From assembly GCF_011753055.1 (NCBI RefSeq), contig NZ_VWWJ01000012.1:124001-188000 (forward strand): a DNA stretch of 64,000 nt. Reading direction: 5' to 3'. The translations under genes were made by a program, and so were the position numbers. How positions within the stretch are numbered: the stretch's first letter is position 1; each line of letters opens with the position of its first letter. Positions 35,455 through 44,094 of the stretch are shown in pieces. Under the pieces are notes generated by a model that made no database searches, was not told the DNA's origin, and saw nothing but the letters and a program-made list of their open reading frames with translations. The DNA comes from Burkholderia sp. Ax-1719. GTDB taxonomy: Bacteria; Pseudomonadota; Gammaproteobacteria; Burkholderiales; Burkholderiaceae.

Positions 35455-36970
35455 GCGGTTTCCCCTGCCCTCTCTGGTGCGCGGAAGGCTGAAGCTCGTT
35501 GCGCTGGCAACCACCATGGCAACGACTGCGCTACTTGGCGCGTGCTCATTCGCGCCGGTTTATCACGCGCCGGCCACGGCCATGCCGACGCACTTCAAGG
35601 AAACCGGCGGCTGGCAACTCGCGCAGCCCGCCGATCAGTTGCCGCGCGACGGCTGGTGGAAGGTCTTCAACGATCCGATGCTCGACCAGCTCGAGCCCAA
35701 AGTGCAGCAGGCCAACCCCAACATCGCCGCCGCGCTTGCGCGTCACGACGAAGCCGACGCCCTCACCTCGCAGGCAAAATCGGCGCTGCTGCCGACCATC
35801 GGGCTCGGCGCGCAGGTCCAGCGCGACCGGCAATCGGCATTGCGTCCGTTGCGCGGCTCGGGGCAACCGAACGTCTATAACTCGAATACGCTCGACGTAG
35901 GCATCGGTTACGACCTCGATCTCTGGGGCAAGGTGCGCAACGAGGTGAAGGCCGGTCAGGCGACGAGCCAGGCGAGCGAAGCCGATCTCGCCTCACTGCA
36001 GCTGAGCCTGCAGGCAAAGCTCGCGACGACCTGGTTCAACCTGCTCGGCCTGGATCAGCAGTCCAAACTGCTCGACGACACGATCGCGGCCTATCGCCAT
36101 GCGCTGGAACTGACCGAGAGCCGCCATCGCGGCGGGATCGCGTCGGATCTGGACGTATCGCGCGCGCAGAACCAGCTTGCCGCCGCCCAGGCTTCCGCCG
36201 ACGACGTGAGCGCACGCCGTGCGCTGTACGAGCACGCCATCGCCACGCTGATCGGCGTGCCGGCGTCCGACTTCAACGTCGCGTCCGATACGATGCGCCC
36301 GCACCTGCCGAATCTGCCCGCCGGGCTGCCTTCGGCGCTGCTGCAGCGGCGTCCCGACATCGCCGCCGCCGAGCGCCGCGTGGCGTCGGCCAACGCGGAA
36401 ATCGGCGTGGCGAAGGCCGCGTTCTTCCCGGATCTGTCGCTGGGTCTCGATGGCGGCTTCCAGAGCGACACGTTCAGCCCGTGGCTGGTCGCGCCCAACG
36501 AGATGTGGTCGATCGGCCCGACGCTCGTGCAGACGATCTTCGACGGCGGGCTGCGCAAGGCGAAGGTGCGCGAGGCGCGCGCCAAGCTCGCCGAGAATGG
36601 CGCCGATTACAAGGCGGTCGTGCTCAACGCGTTCCAGCAGGTCGAAGACAATCTCGCGCTGCTGCACCATCTGGGCGACGAGGCGCAGCGTGAAGACGAG
36701 GCGCTTACGGCGGCTCAACGCACGCTGACGCTCTCGATGTCGCGCTATCGGGACGGCGTGGTGAGCTATCTGGATGTGGTGACGGCGCAGACGACGGAAC
36801 TGTCCACGCAGATCAGCTCGCTCGAACTGGATACGCGGCGTCTGGACGCGACTGTGGGGTTGATTCAGGCGATCGGCGGCGGCTGGAGTACGAAGCAGCT
36901 CGATGGGGATGCGAACGCGAAAGCTGACGTAAAACCCGACGTGAAAACGGACACGAAAACGGCGTCCTGA
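35447..36970 (+). CDS. Outer-membrane efflux lipoprotein, NodT family
   Basis: A 507-residue TolC-like channel. It has a lipoprotein signal (ATTALLGACS, lipidated Cys near residue 34), then two OEP repeats; family segments include LDVGIGYDLDLWGKVRNEVK and LLQRRPDIAAAERRVASANA. The last 30 residues are a Lys/Asp-rich tail (ADVKPDVKTDTKTAS). The ATG at 35447 overlaps the adaptor stop by 8 bases; GGAG precedes it. It closes the operon before the terminator at 36997. Confidence 0.93.
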   Translation: MVKRFPLPSLVRGRLKLVALATTMATTALLGACSFAPVYHAPATAMPTHFKETGGWQLAQPADQLPRDGWWKVFNDPMLDQLEPKVQQANPNIAAALARHDEADALTSQAKSALLPTIGLGAQVQRDRQSALRPLRGSGQPNVYNSNTLDVGIGYDLDLWGKVRNEVKAGQATSQASEADLASLQLSLQAKLATTWFNLLGLDQQSKLLDDTIAAYRHALELTESRHRGGIASDLDVSRAQNQLAAAQASADDVSARRALYEHAIATLIGVPASDFNVASDTMRPHLPNLPAGLPSALLQRRPDIAAAERRVASANAEIGVAKAAFFPDLSLGLDGGFQSDTFSPWLVAPNEMWSIGPTLVQTIFDGGLRKAKVREARAKLAENGADYKAVVLNAFQQVEDNLALLHHLGDEAQREDEALTAAQRTLTLSMSRYRDGVVSYLDVVTAQTTELSTQISSLELDTRRLDATVGLIQAIGGGWSTKQLDGDANAKADVKPDVKTDTKTAS

Positions 36971-36996
36971 TTCGTGATGTTTGTGCAGGATCCGAG

Positions 36997-37027
36997 GACC
37001 CGGTCGCTTGCGCGGCCGGGTCTTTTT
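36997..37027 (+). terminator. Intrinsic terminator of the RND operon
   Basis: GACCCGG (36997-37003) pairs with CCGGGTC (37016-37022); the stem extends inward by TCGC/GCGG with a TTGC loop. Five T follow at 37023-37027. Confidence 0.88.
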
Positions 37028-37047
37028 CGATCTTCGGATGTCAGCAA

Positions 37048-37416
37048 TCAAGGTGAATGAAACGCGTCCTTAAAAACTGTGCGACTGATATCTTCGATTC
37101 GACCCAGTCCCCACCGCTGATTGTTTAATTCGTCCCAATGCCCGCACGTGACCTCAAAGGACAAACTGCGTAACGGATAGAGTTGCTTGCTTACACACGG
37201 TTCGTCTGGTCGTGCACCCCAGCGCAGAATCGGCATGAGTGTCGGGTGATATGACCAAAATCCAGAGGCGGTAACAACACTCTGATAACCCGGATAAAGC
37301 CAGTGCCCATATAACGATTGCGCGGACACGTGGAGTGACACGACGACGAACGTAGCAGACAAGAATCTACTCGTCATCGCTATTCGACGGGCCGCTTCGT
37401 TAAGTTGGCTCGGCAT
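37048..37416 (-). CDS. Hypothetical exported protein
   Basis: A protein of about 122 residues. A signal-peptide-like stretch (MTSRFLSATFVVVSLHVSAQ) begins at an internal Met encoded at 37377, so the mature part is about 90 residues starting near SLYGHWLYPGYQSVV. It has several Trp and Cys. AAGGCGAG upstream supports the ATG at 37416, but 37377 would give a cleaner signal peptide. I know no family. It is followed by the RND terminator region and preceded 46 bases away by another small exported protein gene on the same strand; the pair may be co-transcribed. Base composition is lower in GC than the RND operon. Confidence 0.55.
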   Translation of the reverse strand: MPSQLNEAARRIAMTSRFLSATFVVVSLHVSAQSLYGHWLYPGYQSVVTASGFWSYHPTLMPILRWGARPDEPCVSKQLYPLRSLSFEVTCGHWDELNNQRWGLGRIEDISRTVFKDAFHSP

Positions 37417-37462
37417 CAATGACACTCGCCTTGTTGTTTCGCTTCAGGTCACTGACACGGCG

Positions 37463-37783
37463 CTATTTCGACTCCTCGACGGTCCCGCGTCGTGGCCAGG
37501 GTTGCGTGGGATCGACACCGGGAAGGGGGCTACCTGGAATCAGACTTCGCGTGTGGGACGCAGCATTTCCCGCGTCGGGACGCAAAATGGCGTCGCTCGC
37601 TCCGTCTGCCGACTGCGCATTTGCATCCTGCGGCGGCATTGTCGCACTCGCCTTTTTCTGAGGAATTCCGCTTACTGACGCAGATGTGCTCGCATCGGCC
37701 GTCTCTGCCTCTGCGAGAGCTGTCCAGCACAACAGTACCGGCAGCAATATGAGAACGCTTGCGCTGTGTTTCCTGGCTATCAT
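37463..37783 (-). CDS. Small exported protein, unknown function
   Basis: A 106-residue protein with a clear signal peptide (RKHSASVLILLPVLLCWTAL, cleavage after AEA). The mature part is about 80 residues, rich in Ala, Ser, Pro and Asp, apparently unstructured, ending GVDPTQPWPRRGTVEESK. GGAG 7 bases before the ATG supports 37783. The start is only 30 bases from the start of the divergent SLATT-like gene, so the promoters must overlap. No family recognised. Confidence 0.6.
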   Translation of the reverse strand: MIARKHSASVLILLPVLLCWTALAEAETADASTSASVSGIPQKKASATMPPQDANAQSADGASDAILRPDAGNAASHTRSLIPGSPLPGVDPTQPWPRRGTVEESK

Positions 37784-37813
37784 TATTTTGCTCCGCGCGT
37801 GTACGAGGGAACC

Positions 37814-38335
37814 ATGGAACGCGAAAAGCATCCTGTCTGGGCCGTATATGACATGCTTCGCACCGCTCGGCTCAATGTCCGATATTACAGTCAACGACTG
37901 CGTCGTCTTGAACATCTGGATATGGCGATGGACCTGGCGCTCGTCATTGCGGCACCCACCTCAGCGGTGGCGGGCCTGTGGTTCTTCAAAACGGACATGG
38001 GCAAGCACGTCTGGCAAGGTCTCGGCACGTTCTCCGCATTCGTCGCGGCCATCCGGCCGGCGATCCAGTTCAGGCGAACGTTGAAAGCATACGAAACAAC
38101 AATCGCTGCCTATCAGGCCCTTGAGTACGACCTCGAAACGATACGTCGCAAAATCGAACAGCGGGGAATCTACGATGATGAGTCGAAGGCCGATCTTTTG
38201 CGTGCTCTTGAACGACAGCGGCACATCGCTATCTCCAGCCCAGACAAGATTGCCAATTCCCGACTCCTGAAAACGTGCACTGCTGCGGTGATGTCAGAAA
38301 TGCCGGCTAGTGCATTTTTTGTTCCGGAAACATAG
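37814..38335 (+). CDS. Two-TM protein, SLATT-like
   Basis: A 173-residue protein. A basic N-terminal helix (RTARLNVRYYSQRLRRLEHL) precedes two membrane segments (LALVIAAPTSAVAGLWFF and VWQGLGTFSAFVAAIRPAI), then a long helical part (TLKAYETTIAAYQALEYDLE, then RKIEQRGIYDDESK). This order matches SLATT domains, predicted membrane-perturbing effectors of nucleotide-sensing conflict systems. The match is by architecture and pattern, not by search. No nucleotidyltransferase or SLOG gene is near; the neighbour is a convergent CHAT-domain gene. AGGGA lies just before the ATG at 37814; the frame opens at 37766. Confidence 0.6.
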   Translation: MEREKHPVWAVYDMLRTARLNVRYYSQRLRRLEHLDMAMDLALVIAAPTSAVAGLWFFKTDMGKHVWQGLGTFSAFVAAIRPAIQFRRTLKAYETTIAAYQALEYDLETIRRKIEQRGIYDDESKADLLRALERQRHIAISSPDKIANSRLLKTCTAAVMSEMPASAFFVPET

Positions 38336-38423
38336 CGCAGTCGGGACGCGATTTGCGACCCGCAGAGGTTCGTCAAGCTCGTCAAGATTGCTCGTGTCGA
38401 ATCTTCAGATTCGATGTAAGCAA

Positions 38424-41243
38424 TCAACGTGCGGCATCGCCAGTGAGAACGTATGCTCCCCAAAAATAGGGGTGACGATAGAGTTCCCCGTCCTTGCCAC
38501 TGGCCATATCACGCTCGGTACGCGCGAGGGCATCGGATTTCGATAGCGAAGCGTCGTCGGCATAGCCACGAAACACGCCGGTGGTGATCTCGGTCGCCGA
38601 CTGCGATTCGACAGCCCACTGGGTAACAAGTATCGAACGCGCGCCCGCCGCGAAAAATGCGCGCGACAATTCCGAAATCGCATCTCCCGCATTTCCGCTG
38701 ACAAGGCCCGTATTACAGGCAGACAGCACCACCCAATCGGCATTCAACCGCAAGGTAACGATGTCGTCCGCGGTGAGAATCGAATCTGGCAGTCCGTTGC
38801 CCTCGTAAGCCAACGCGAGTCCTGCCTTGCGCCAGCCCGGTACTTCACCTGCCACGATGCCATGTGTAGCGAACAGGACCACGCGGTCGTTCGAGAGGTT
38901 TCTTTTCATCACCTCACTGCGCGAGGCATTTGTTCCCCACACCACACTTTGTCGTGGCGCATTGAGTGTCTTTGCAATCGAGTTTGCTTCATCCAGTGTT
39001 TCTGGTAGCGGCACAACACGATGGTAGTCGAATGAAGCAGCCCGACTGTCGACCGGAAAAGCTCGCGCCGGAGGCATATTGCCAGTCGCGTCGGTAGCGG
39101 TGGCCGGTTCGCGACCATCGAAGCTCGGATCAGCAAATGCGACGAGAGGTTCGTCGGCGTGCGTTGCGGGATGACTGCGGGCGAGTATAAGGGCAGACGC
39201 ACTCGGTACTCGCACCGGGGTTGCTGTGTTGATCCACCAGTCCGCATCGGCAAGACTGGACGCCGGACGAACCAGCAGCACATTGAAAGGAAGGCTTGCG
39301 AGGATGCCGCTTGTGCCGACGTACACCGTCTTTGCCCCCTTGATTTCATCCTGTACAGGGGCGATCAAGGCCTGATAAAGGCCTGCGGCTGCCGCCAGAT
39401 CGAAGCCTGCGAGATCGCCGGGAAGGCGTGGCGGCACTCCCGCGTCAAGGCTAGCGCGCAAGGCAACCACCTCCTTTGCGATCAAGGCACGCGTCGTCGC
39501 CAGACGCACTGCGCTAAACGCGCCTCCCGGACGCACTACGAACACGTAGCTCCCATCACGTCCTGCGTAGAAGTCCAGATACACTTCGCCTTCGCGGAGC
39601 ACCTTGCCCACGGACATGAACGTTGGCACATCCGGAGACACAAGTTGCCGGTACAGGGGAAATTCCGCAGCAATCTGCTTGCGCAGACTGGCCAGTTTGT
39701 GGTCCAGCGAATTTGTCCAAGGCTGGGAGTGCAACGTGTCGCGCTCGTATCGCAGGGCCTGCTCCTGCGCGACAAGTGCCCGCAATTCTGGGGTGGCAGC
39801 TGCGAGACGCGCGGCGCCGTCCGCCATTGCGCCCTGCGTGGCGTTCATGTGGAAAAGCTCGGCGATCTGAAACGCCAGCGCTTGACCTTGATCCCCTTCG
39901 CTCATCGCGCGGCTCATCGACAATTCGAGTGCGCCACCTTCGTCATACGCACTGTACGTGCTGGCGTCGCTCCATTGGTCCTGCGTACCAATGAGTGGTG
40001 CGACGTAGTTGGCGATCTCCGCGTAACCGACCTGCCCAACCGGATCTTGCAGAAGGTAAAGCATCTGCAACGCGGCCCGGTACTTGTAGGCCGGTTTTGT
40101 CACGTCTTGTGGCGGATGCGAAAAACTCAATTGATACGGCCAGAGATAGGCCCCTGGATGCGGTGGAAGCGGTCCGAGCCCCATGGACGCCGCGATGCGT
40201 CTTTCGGCATCGCGCCATTGCCCGCGAGCAGCGAGGATCAGTGACTCGCGTTCGTCTGCCGGGGTGGCGCGTGCGACGAACGGGTTGATGTTAGCTGCGG
40301 ATTCAAGCGCTGCTGCGTCGGCCTGATAGTCACCAATGCGGCCAAGCGCCAGCGCGATCGTCAGGCGATACCGCAGCGCCCATACATACGTCGTGGAATA
40401 CGGCTCGATCTTCGCTTTCTGGAAGTCGTCAATGGCAATATCGATCGCGGTTAGCGCGCTGTCGTAGTCATCGTTCGATGCGAGTGCGAGCGCCAGCCCC
40501 ATTTCAATCTCCGCATTTTGCATGAGGCTTGGCTTCAGGTCTGGTCGATTGTCAGCATCCCAGCGCATCTCGTTGGCATAGCTCAGCGCCTCGGTGCGAT
40601 GATTAGTTTGCATCATCAACGAAATCAGCCAGGGTGACTCCTGAAGTAGTACGTTGGCTGCTGCGCGTCGGCGCGGCTCGCTGAGCGCTGGGTCGCCGAG
40701 GTCGTGCCACGCGAGGTCCGCCTGTTCGCGGCGCTTCAGTAGCGCGAGCTCATAGCTACCTGCGAGCGCCGCTTCGGCTGAAAAATACGCGTAAGAAGGC
40801 ACGTATGACAACGTTTCAAGTTCGGCCGGCGTTGTCTCATGAGCGAGCGTCTGGGCGCGCTCAAGCAGGTGCCGACTTCGGTTGTAGTTATCGTTCGCAT
40901 ACGAGCTTGCGAGCGAAGCGGCCTGGAGTGAGCGCCTGCCAGCGGCGATGCGTGAATCATTGACGATTTCTTCGCGAACGCGCATCGAATCGCTAACCAT
41001 CCCCGCCTTGAAATAGTCGGATGCAAGCGAATCCAGCAAAGCGAAGCGTGCTTCGCCATCCAAAGTTTGATTCAGTTGGCGACGCATTGCCTGCTCGCGC
41101 TCGGGTGCTGACGATCTGGCGAGTGTGGTTGACGTGGGCGACTCGACGGATCGGGACATCGGTGCTGTTCCACATGACATGGTGGACAGTGCCAATAGAA
41201 TCAGCATAGCCAGAGAAAGTGAACTTCGAACGGGCATCTGCAT
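38424..41243 (-). CDS. CHAT-domain lipoprotein with TPR-like repeats
   Basis: A 939-residue protein. The N-terminus is a lipoprotein signal (SLAMLILLALSTMSCGTA, Cys24), so it should be anchored in the envelope. About residues 60-550 are helical, TPR-like repeats. The C-terminal CHAT (caspase-like) domain has His794 in VVLFATHGIVAGE and Cys843 in VVLSACNTGLVSG, the expected His-Cys dyad, followed by LSRAFFAAGARSILVTQWAV. CHAT proteases are known from separase-like and TPR-CHAT effectors in defence systems. An exported version is unusual. It converges on the SLATT-like gene with 88 bases between stops. GGAA precedes the ATG by 8 bases. GC is lower than the flanks. Confidence 0.88.
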   Translation of the reverse strand: MQMPVRSSLSLAMLILLALSTMSCGTAPMSRSVESPTSTTLARSSAPEREQAMRRQLNQTLDGEARFALLDSLASDYFKAGMVSDSMRVREEIVNDSRIAAGRRSLQAASLASSYANDNYNRSRHLLERAQTLAHETTPAELETLSYVPSYAYFSAEAALAGSYELALLKRREQADLAWHDLGDPALSEPRRRAAANVLLQESPWLISLMMQTNHRTEALSYANEMRWDADNRPDLKPSLMQNAEIEMGLALALASNDDYDSALTAIDIAIDDFQKAKIEPYSTTYVWALRYRLTIALALGRIGDYQADAAALESAANINPFVARATPADERESLILAARGQWRDAERRIAASMGLGPLPPHPGAYLWPYQLSFSHPPQDVTKPAYKYRAALQMLYLLQDPVGQVGYAEIANYVAPLIGTQDQWSDASTYSAYDEGGALELSMSRAMSEGDQGQALAFQIAELFHMNATQGAMADGAARLAAATPELRALVAQEQALRYERDTLHSQPWTNSLDHKLASLRKQIAAEFPLYRQLVSPDVPTFMSVGKVLREGEVYLDFYAGRDGSYVFVVRPGGAFSAVRLATTRALIAKEVVALRASLDAGVPPRLPGDLAGFDLAAAAGLYQALIAPVQDEIKGAKTVYVGTSGILASLPFNVLLVRPASSLADADWWINTATPVRVPSASALILARSHPATHADEPLVAFADPSFDGREPATATDATGNMPPARAFPVDSRAASFDYHRVVPLPETLDEANSIAKTLNAPRQSVVWGTNASRSEVMKRNLSNDRVVLFATHGIVAGEVPGWRKAGLALAYEGNGLPDSILTADDIVTLRLNADWVVLSACNTGLVSGNAGDAISELSRAFFAAGARSILVTQWAVESQSATEITTGVFRGYADDASLSKSDALARTERDMASGKDGELYRHPYFWGAYVLTGDAAR

Positions 41244-41566
41244 GATGCAGTTCCGAGCATTCCTGCAGCTTTAATGAAAATAGAAGATCTACGCGATTTT
41301 TTCTGATATCCCAGTTATTGAAGCAGGGGCGAAGCCGGAGTTCAAGGTTCAGTGCACGGCCCGTATGCGTATTGAACGCGGTGCTGCGTGTTGAGTAGCG
41401 CGTTTCTGAGAGAAAAGCATCACAACATTTGCTATCACTCGATGTTTTCCCATCGGCCGCTGTCGAGCCTAAGCGGTCCTTCGACTTCTACGAAAACAGC
41501 CATTCACGTAAAAACCTTCATGCTGGCCCAGGTTGACGTGTCGCACCCTTTCGGCATACGACCTGT
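41244..41566. other. Intergenic region upstream of the CHAT gene
   Basis: 323 bases between the CHAT gene start and the end of the quinone oxidoreductase gene, AT-richer than average. It probably holds the CHAT promoter. A short plus-strand frame (41388-41717) runs into the oxidoreductase gene and looks like chance. No RNA gene or repeat seen. Confidence 0.45.
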
Positions 41567-42577
41567 TCAGGGGCGCAAAATGATTGAGCCGCTTGTTTCA
41601 CCGGCTTCTAGTCGACGCTGCGCTTCAGCTACCTGCGCAAGCGGAAGCGCAGCGCCAATTTTTGCCTTCAGTCCGCTCCGCAATTGCTGGAACGTGGCCA
41701 ATGCGCCTTCCCGGTAACGTGCAGGATCGGCTATGAAGCGAAATACGCTGGGGCGTGAAAGGGCAATCGAGCGGGCGGGGCCAAGTAGAGAGAGATCGAT
41801 CGGCCCGGGATCGCCGCTCACCTGACCAATGCTGGCAACCGTTCCGAACGGGCGCACAGTACCGAGCGTCTCAATGAGCGTCTTGCCGCCTATGCCGTCA
41901 ATTGCGAAATCGACGCCAAGACCGCTTGTGAGTGCCTGGATCTCGCCGACGAGGTCCTGTTCGCGATAGAGAATCGCTTCGTCCAGACCATGCGCTTTCG
42001 CCAGTTCCGCCTTCGCGACCGAACCAACCGTGCCGATAACACGGGCGCCTAGCGCTTTCGCCCATTGCACCAGGACGAGACCGAGGCCGCCGGCAGCAGC
42101 ATGGACCAGCACGGTGTCTCCGGCTTTGACGGGGTAGACACAGGAACACAGCATGTGAGCGGTGATGCCGCGCAGCAGCAGACTGGCCGCTGTTTCGTCG
42201 CCGATGTCATCGGGCAGCGGGAGAACGCGGTCGGCGGACATGTTCCGGGCGCTGGCGTAGCTACCGGCAGGTGGGCCGCAGTAGGCGACCCGCTGGCCGG
42301 GGTGCAGCGATTCGACGCCGGGACCAATCGCGTCGATGACACCAGCGGCCTCGATACCCAGGACTGCGGGTAGCTCAGGCAGGCGGTAGAGGCCGGTGCG
42401 GTGATAAATGTCGACGAAATTGACGCCGATAGCCGCGTGGCGAATTCGAACCTCCCCAGTTGCAGGCGCGGGGAGCATGGTCCCGCGCAGTCTCAGTTTC
42501 GAAGTGTCTCCGTATTGCTCGATCGCGGCCTGGACCGCATGAAGCGAAGGCGTATTGGACGCGGCTCTGGAAAGCAT
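41567..42577 (-). CDS. NADPH:quinone oxidoreductase, zeta-crystallin type
   Basis: A 336-residue MDR-superfamily enzyme without the zinc-binding residues. Cofactor-binding motif AAAGGLGLVLVQWAKALGA; N-terminal substrate segment IGVNFVDIYHRTGLYRLPEL, as in E. coli Qor. It reduces quinones with NADPH, and is often induced by electrophiles. It is divergent from a LysR gene with 78 bases between starts, which is the usual layout for a regulator and its target. Confidence 0.92.
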   Translation of the reverse strand: MLSRAASNTPSLHAVQAAIEQYGDTSKLRLRGTMLPAPATGEVRIRHAAIGVNFVDIYHRTGLYRLPELPAVLGIEAAGVIDAIGPGVESLHPGQRVAYCGPPAGSYASARNMSADRVLPLPDDIGDETAASLLLRGITAHMLCSCVYPVKAGDTVLVHAAAGGLGLVLVQWAKALGARVIGTVGSVAKAELAKAHGLDEAILYREQDLVGEIQALTSGLGVDFAIDGIGGKTLIETLGTVRPFGTVASIGQVSGDPGPIDLSLLGPARSIALSRPSVFRFIADPARYREGALATFQQLRSGLKAKIGAALPLAQVAEAQRRLEAGETSGSIILRP

Positions 42578-42655
42578 GCTTTTCTCCTGGTGATTGATCT
42601 GGCAAGCTCATGTTGCACTGGGAAAATTTCACGAACAATTCCAGAAAAATCGTCA

Positions 42656-43576
42656 ATGAGTGTGCAAAAAAACACAGCCAGGTCGCCGTTGGAAATCCCG
42701 CGTCTGCAATGGGACGACATCAGGTATTTCTTTGAATTGGCGCGGGTCGGAAGTCTCTCGGGGGCAGCACGTAAGCTGTCGGTCGAACATTCGACGGTCG
42801 CCCGGAGGGTCGAGGCGCTGGAGCAGTCTCTGGAGGTGAGGCTGTTTGATCGCTTGCCGAAGGGCTGGTCGCTCACACCAGAGGGCGAAGCATTGGCGAG
42901 ACAGGCGACGCGCCTCGATGACGAAGCTCAGGCCTTTTCCCGGGCGGCCGTGGGCGTATCTTCGCTAAGAGGTACTGTTCGTATCTCCGCTCCGCCCGTA
43001 TTGGCGAGCCATCTTCTGGTGCCACGCCTGGCCGCAATACGTTCCCAGTGGATCAATATCGATCTGGAAGTGATAGGCGAGTCGCGTGAAGCAAACCTGG
43101 CTCGCGGCGAGGCAGATCTGGCAATTCGCATGTTGAGGCCAACTGCTGCAGGCCTGGTTGCGCGATGCATCGGCGAGATGGGCTATGGCCTTTACGCTGC
43201 CAATGGGTATACGGATCGACCGCAGCCGGAATGGGAATTTCTGGGCTATGACGAGGACCTCAGTCAGGTGCCTCAGCAGCGTTGGCTCAATCAGATCGCT
43301 GGAAGCCGACGTTTTGCCTTCCGGAGTAATAATCTGGCCGCTTTACTCAATGCCGCCCGCGCAGGGTTAGGCATTGCTGCGCTTCCCTGTTTTCTTGCCG
43401 CGGATGACCCAACACTTAGCTTGCTACCAGATCACACTTGCCCGACTGTTCGGCAATTGTGGCTAGTGATGCATCCGGACGTCAAACGCTCGCCCCGTGT
43501 TCGGTTGATTGCCGATTTGCTTGTCAATCTGGTCAGCACAACGCCGCGATTATCGCTAAACGGCAAACACGCGTGA
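42656..43576 (+). CDS. LysR-family transcriptional regulator
   Basis: A 306-residue LysR regulator with the N-terminal HTH (LQWDDIRYFFELARVGSLSG, then LSVEHSTVARRVEALEQ) and a co-inducer domain. The start at 42656 is chosen because homologous sequence begins a few residues later; the frame is open to 42401 inside the divergent oxidoreductase gene. It probably regulates that gene. The intergenic region contains a loose GGAA...TTCC inverted repeat at about 42620-42642. Confidence 0.9.
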   Translation: MSVQKNTARSPLEIPRLQWDDIRYFFELARVGSLSGAARKLSVEHSTVARRVEALEQSLEVRLFDRLPKGWSLTPEGEALARQATRLDDEAQAFSRAAVGVSSLRGTVRISAPPVLASHLLVPRLAAIRSQWINIDLEVIGESREANLARGEADLAIRMLRPTAAGLVARCIGEMGYGLYAANGYTDRPQPEWEFLGYDEDLSQVPQQRWLNQIAGSRRFAFRSNNLAALLNAARAGLGIAALPCFLAADDPTLSLLPDHTCPTVRQLWLVMHPDVKRSPRVRLIADLLVNLVSTTPRLSLNGKHA

Positions 43577-43833
43577 ACGCTTGAGCGGCAAGGCATCTTT
43601 CCGGCCAACTCCAGCCGGCATATCTCACACGCCACGGAAATCAGCGAAGAATCTTTTTCATTGAGTCGAATTTGTCCCGCCTCAATCAATCGCCGATCAA
43701 ACTCGCGTTTCGACGAATGACCGTCCCCCGCGCACAGCAATTTAAGAATTTTCGGATTTGATAATCGCTCATTCAAGCTCATTTTAGCGAATCTGGGCGA
43801 ACACCTCATCGCCCCGACTCTCTGGAGTGCGCG

Positions 43834-44094
43834 ATGCGAGACAGCAAGACCGGGCGCGATGTAGCGCGCCTATGCGATACCACCGACCACGGCGGCCGGA
43901 TTCTTCAAGCCGCGCCGAACCTCACGCACAACGGCCAGCCTGTGGTGCTCGACGGGCATCGCGTGCGATGCCCGCAGTGCGGTGGCGATTTCGAGGTCAA
44001 GGCCAGCGGACCGCGTACGCATAACGGCGTGCTAGTCGCGTTCCTGGGCGACAAGACGGGCTGCGGTGCAACCTTGATCACCGCCGCGCCATGA
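43834..44094 (+). CDS. PAAR-domain protein, T6SS spike tip
   Basis: An 86-residue PAAR protein that caps the VgrG trimer and sharpens the T6SS spike. Family features are VARLCDTTDHGGRIL, the CPQCGG pair of Cys and the final GDKTGCGATLI, which should form the zinc-bound tip. There is no effector extension. The GGAG before the ATG and the ATGA overlap with vgrG mean the two are made together. No other T6SS structural gene is in the window, so this is an orphan vgrG/PAAR island. Confidence 0.9.
   Translation: MRDSKTGRDVARLCDTTDHGGRILQAAPNLTHNGQPVVLDGHRVRCPQCGGDFEVKASGPRTHNGVLVAFLGDKTGCGATLITAAP

Noticed and set aside
41388..41717. 109-residue plus-strand frame
   Set aside because: Half of it overlaps the quinone oxidoreductase gene antisense, and it has no ribosome-binding site or recognisable sequence.
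43432..43809. 125-residue minus-strand frame between the lysR and PAAR genes
   Set aside because: It overlaps the lysR 3' end antisense and its sequence looks random; the rest of the gap (43577-43833) shows no gene.
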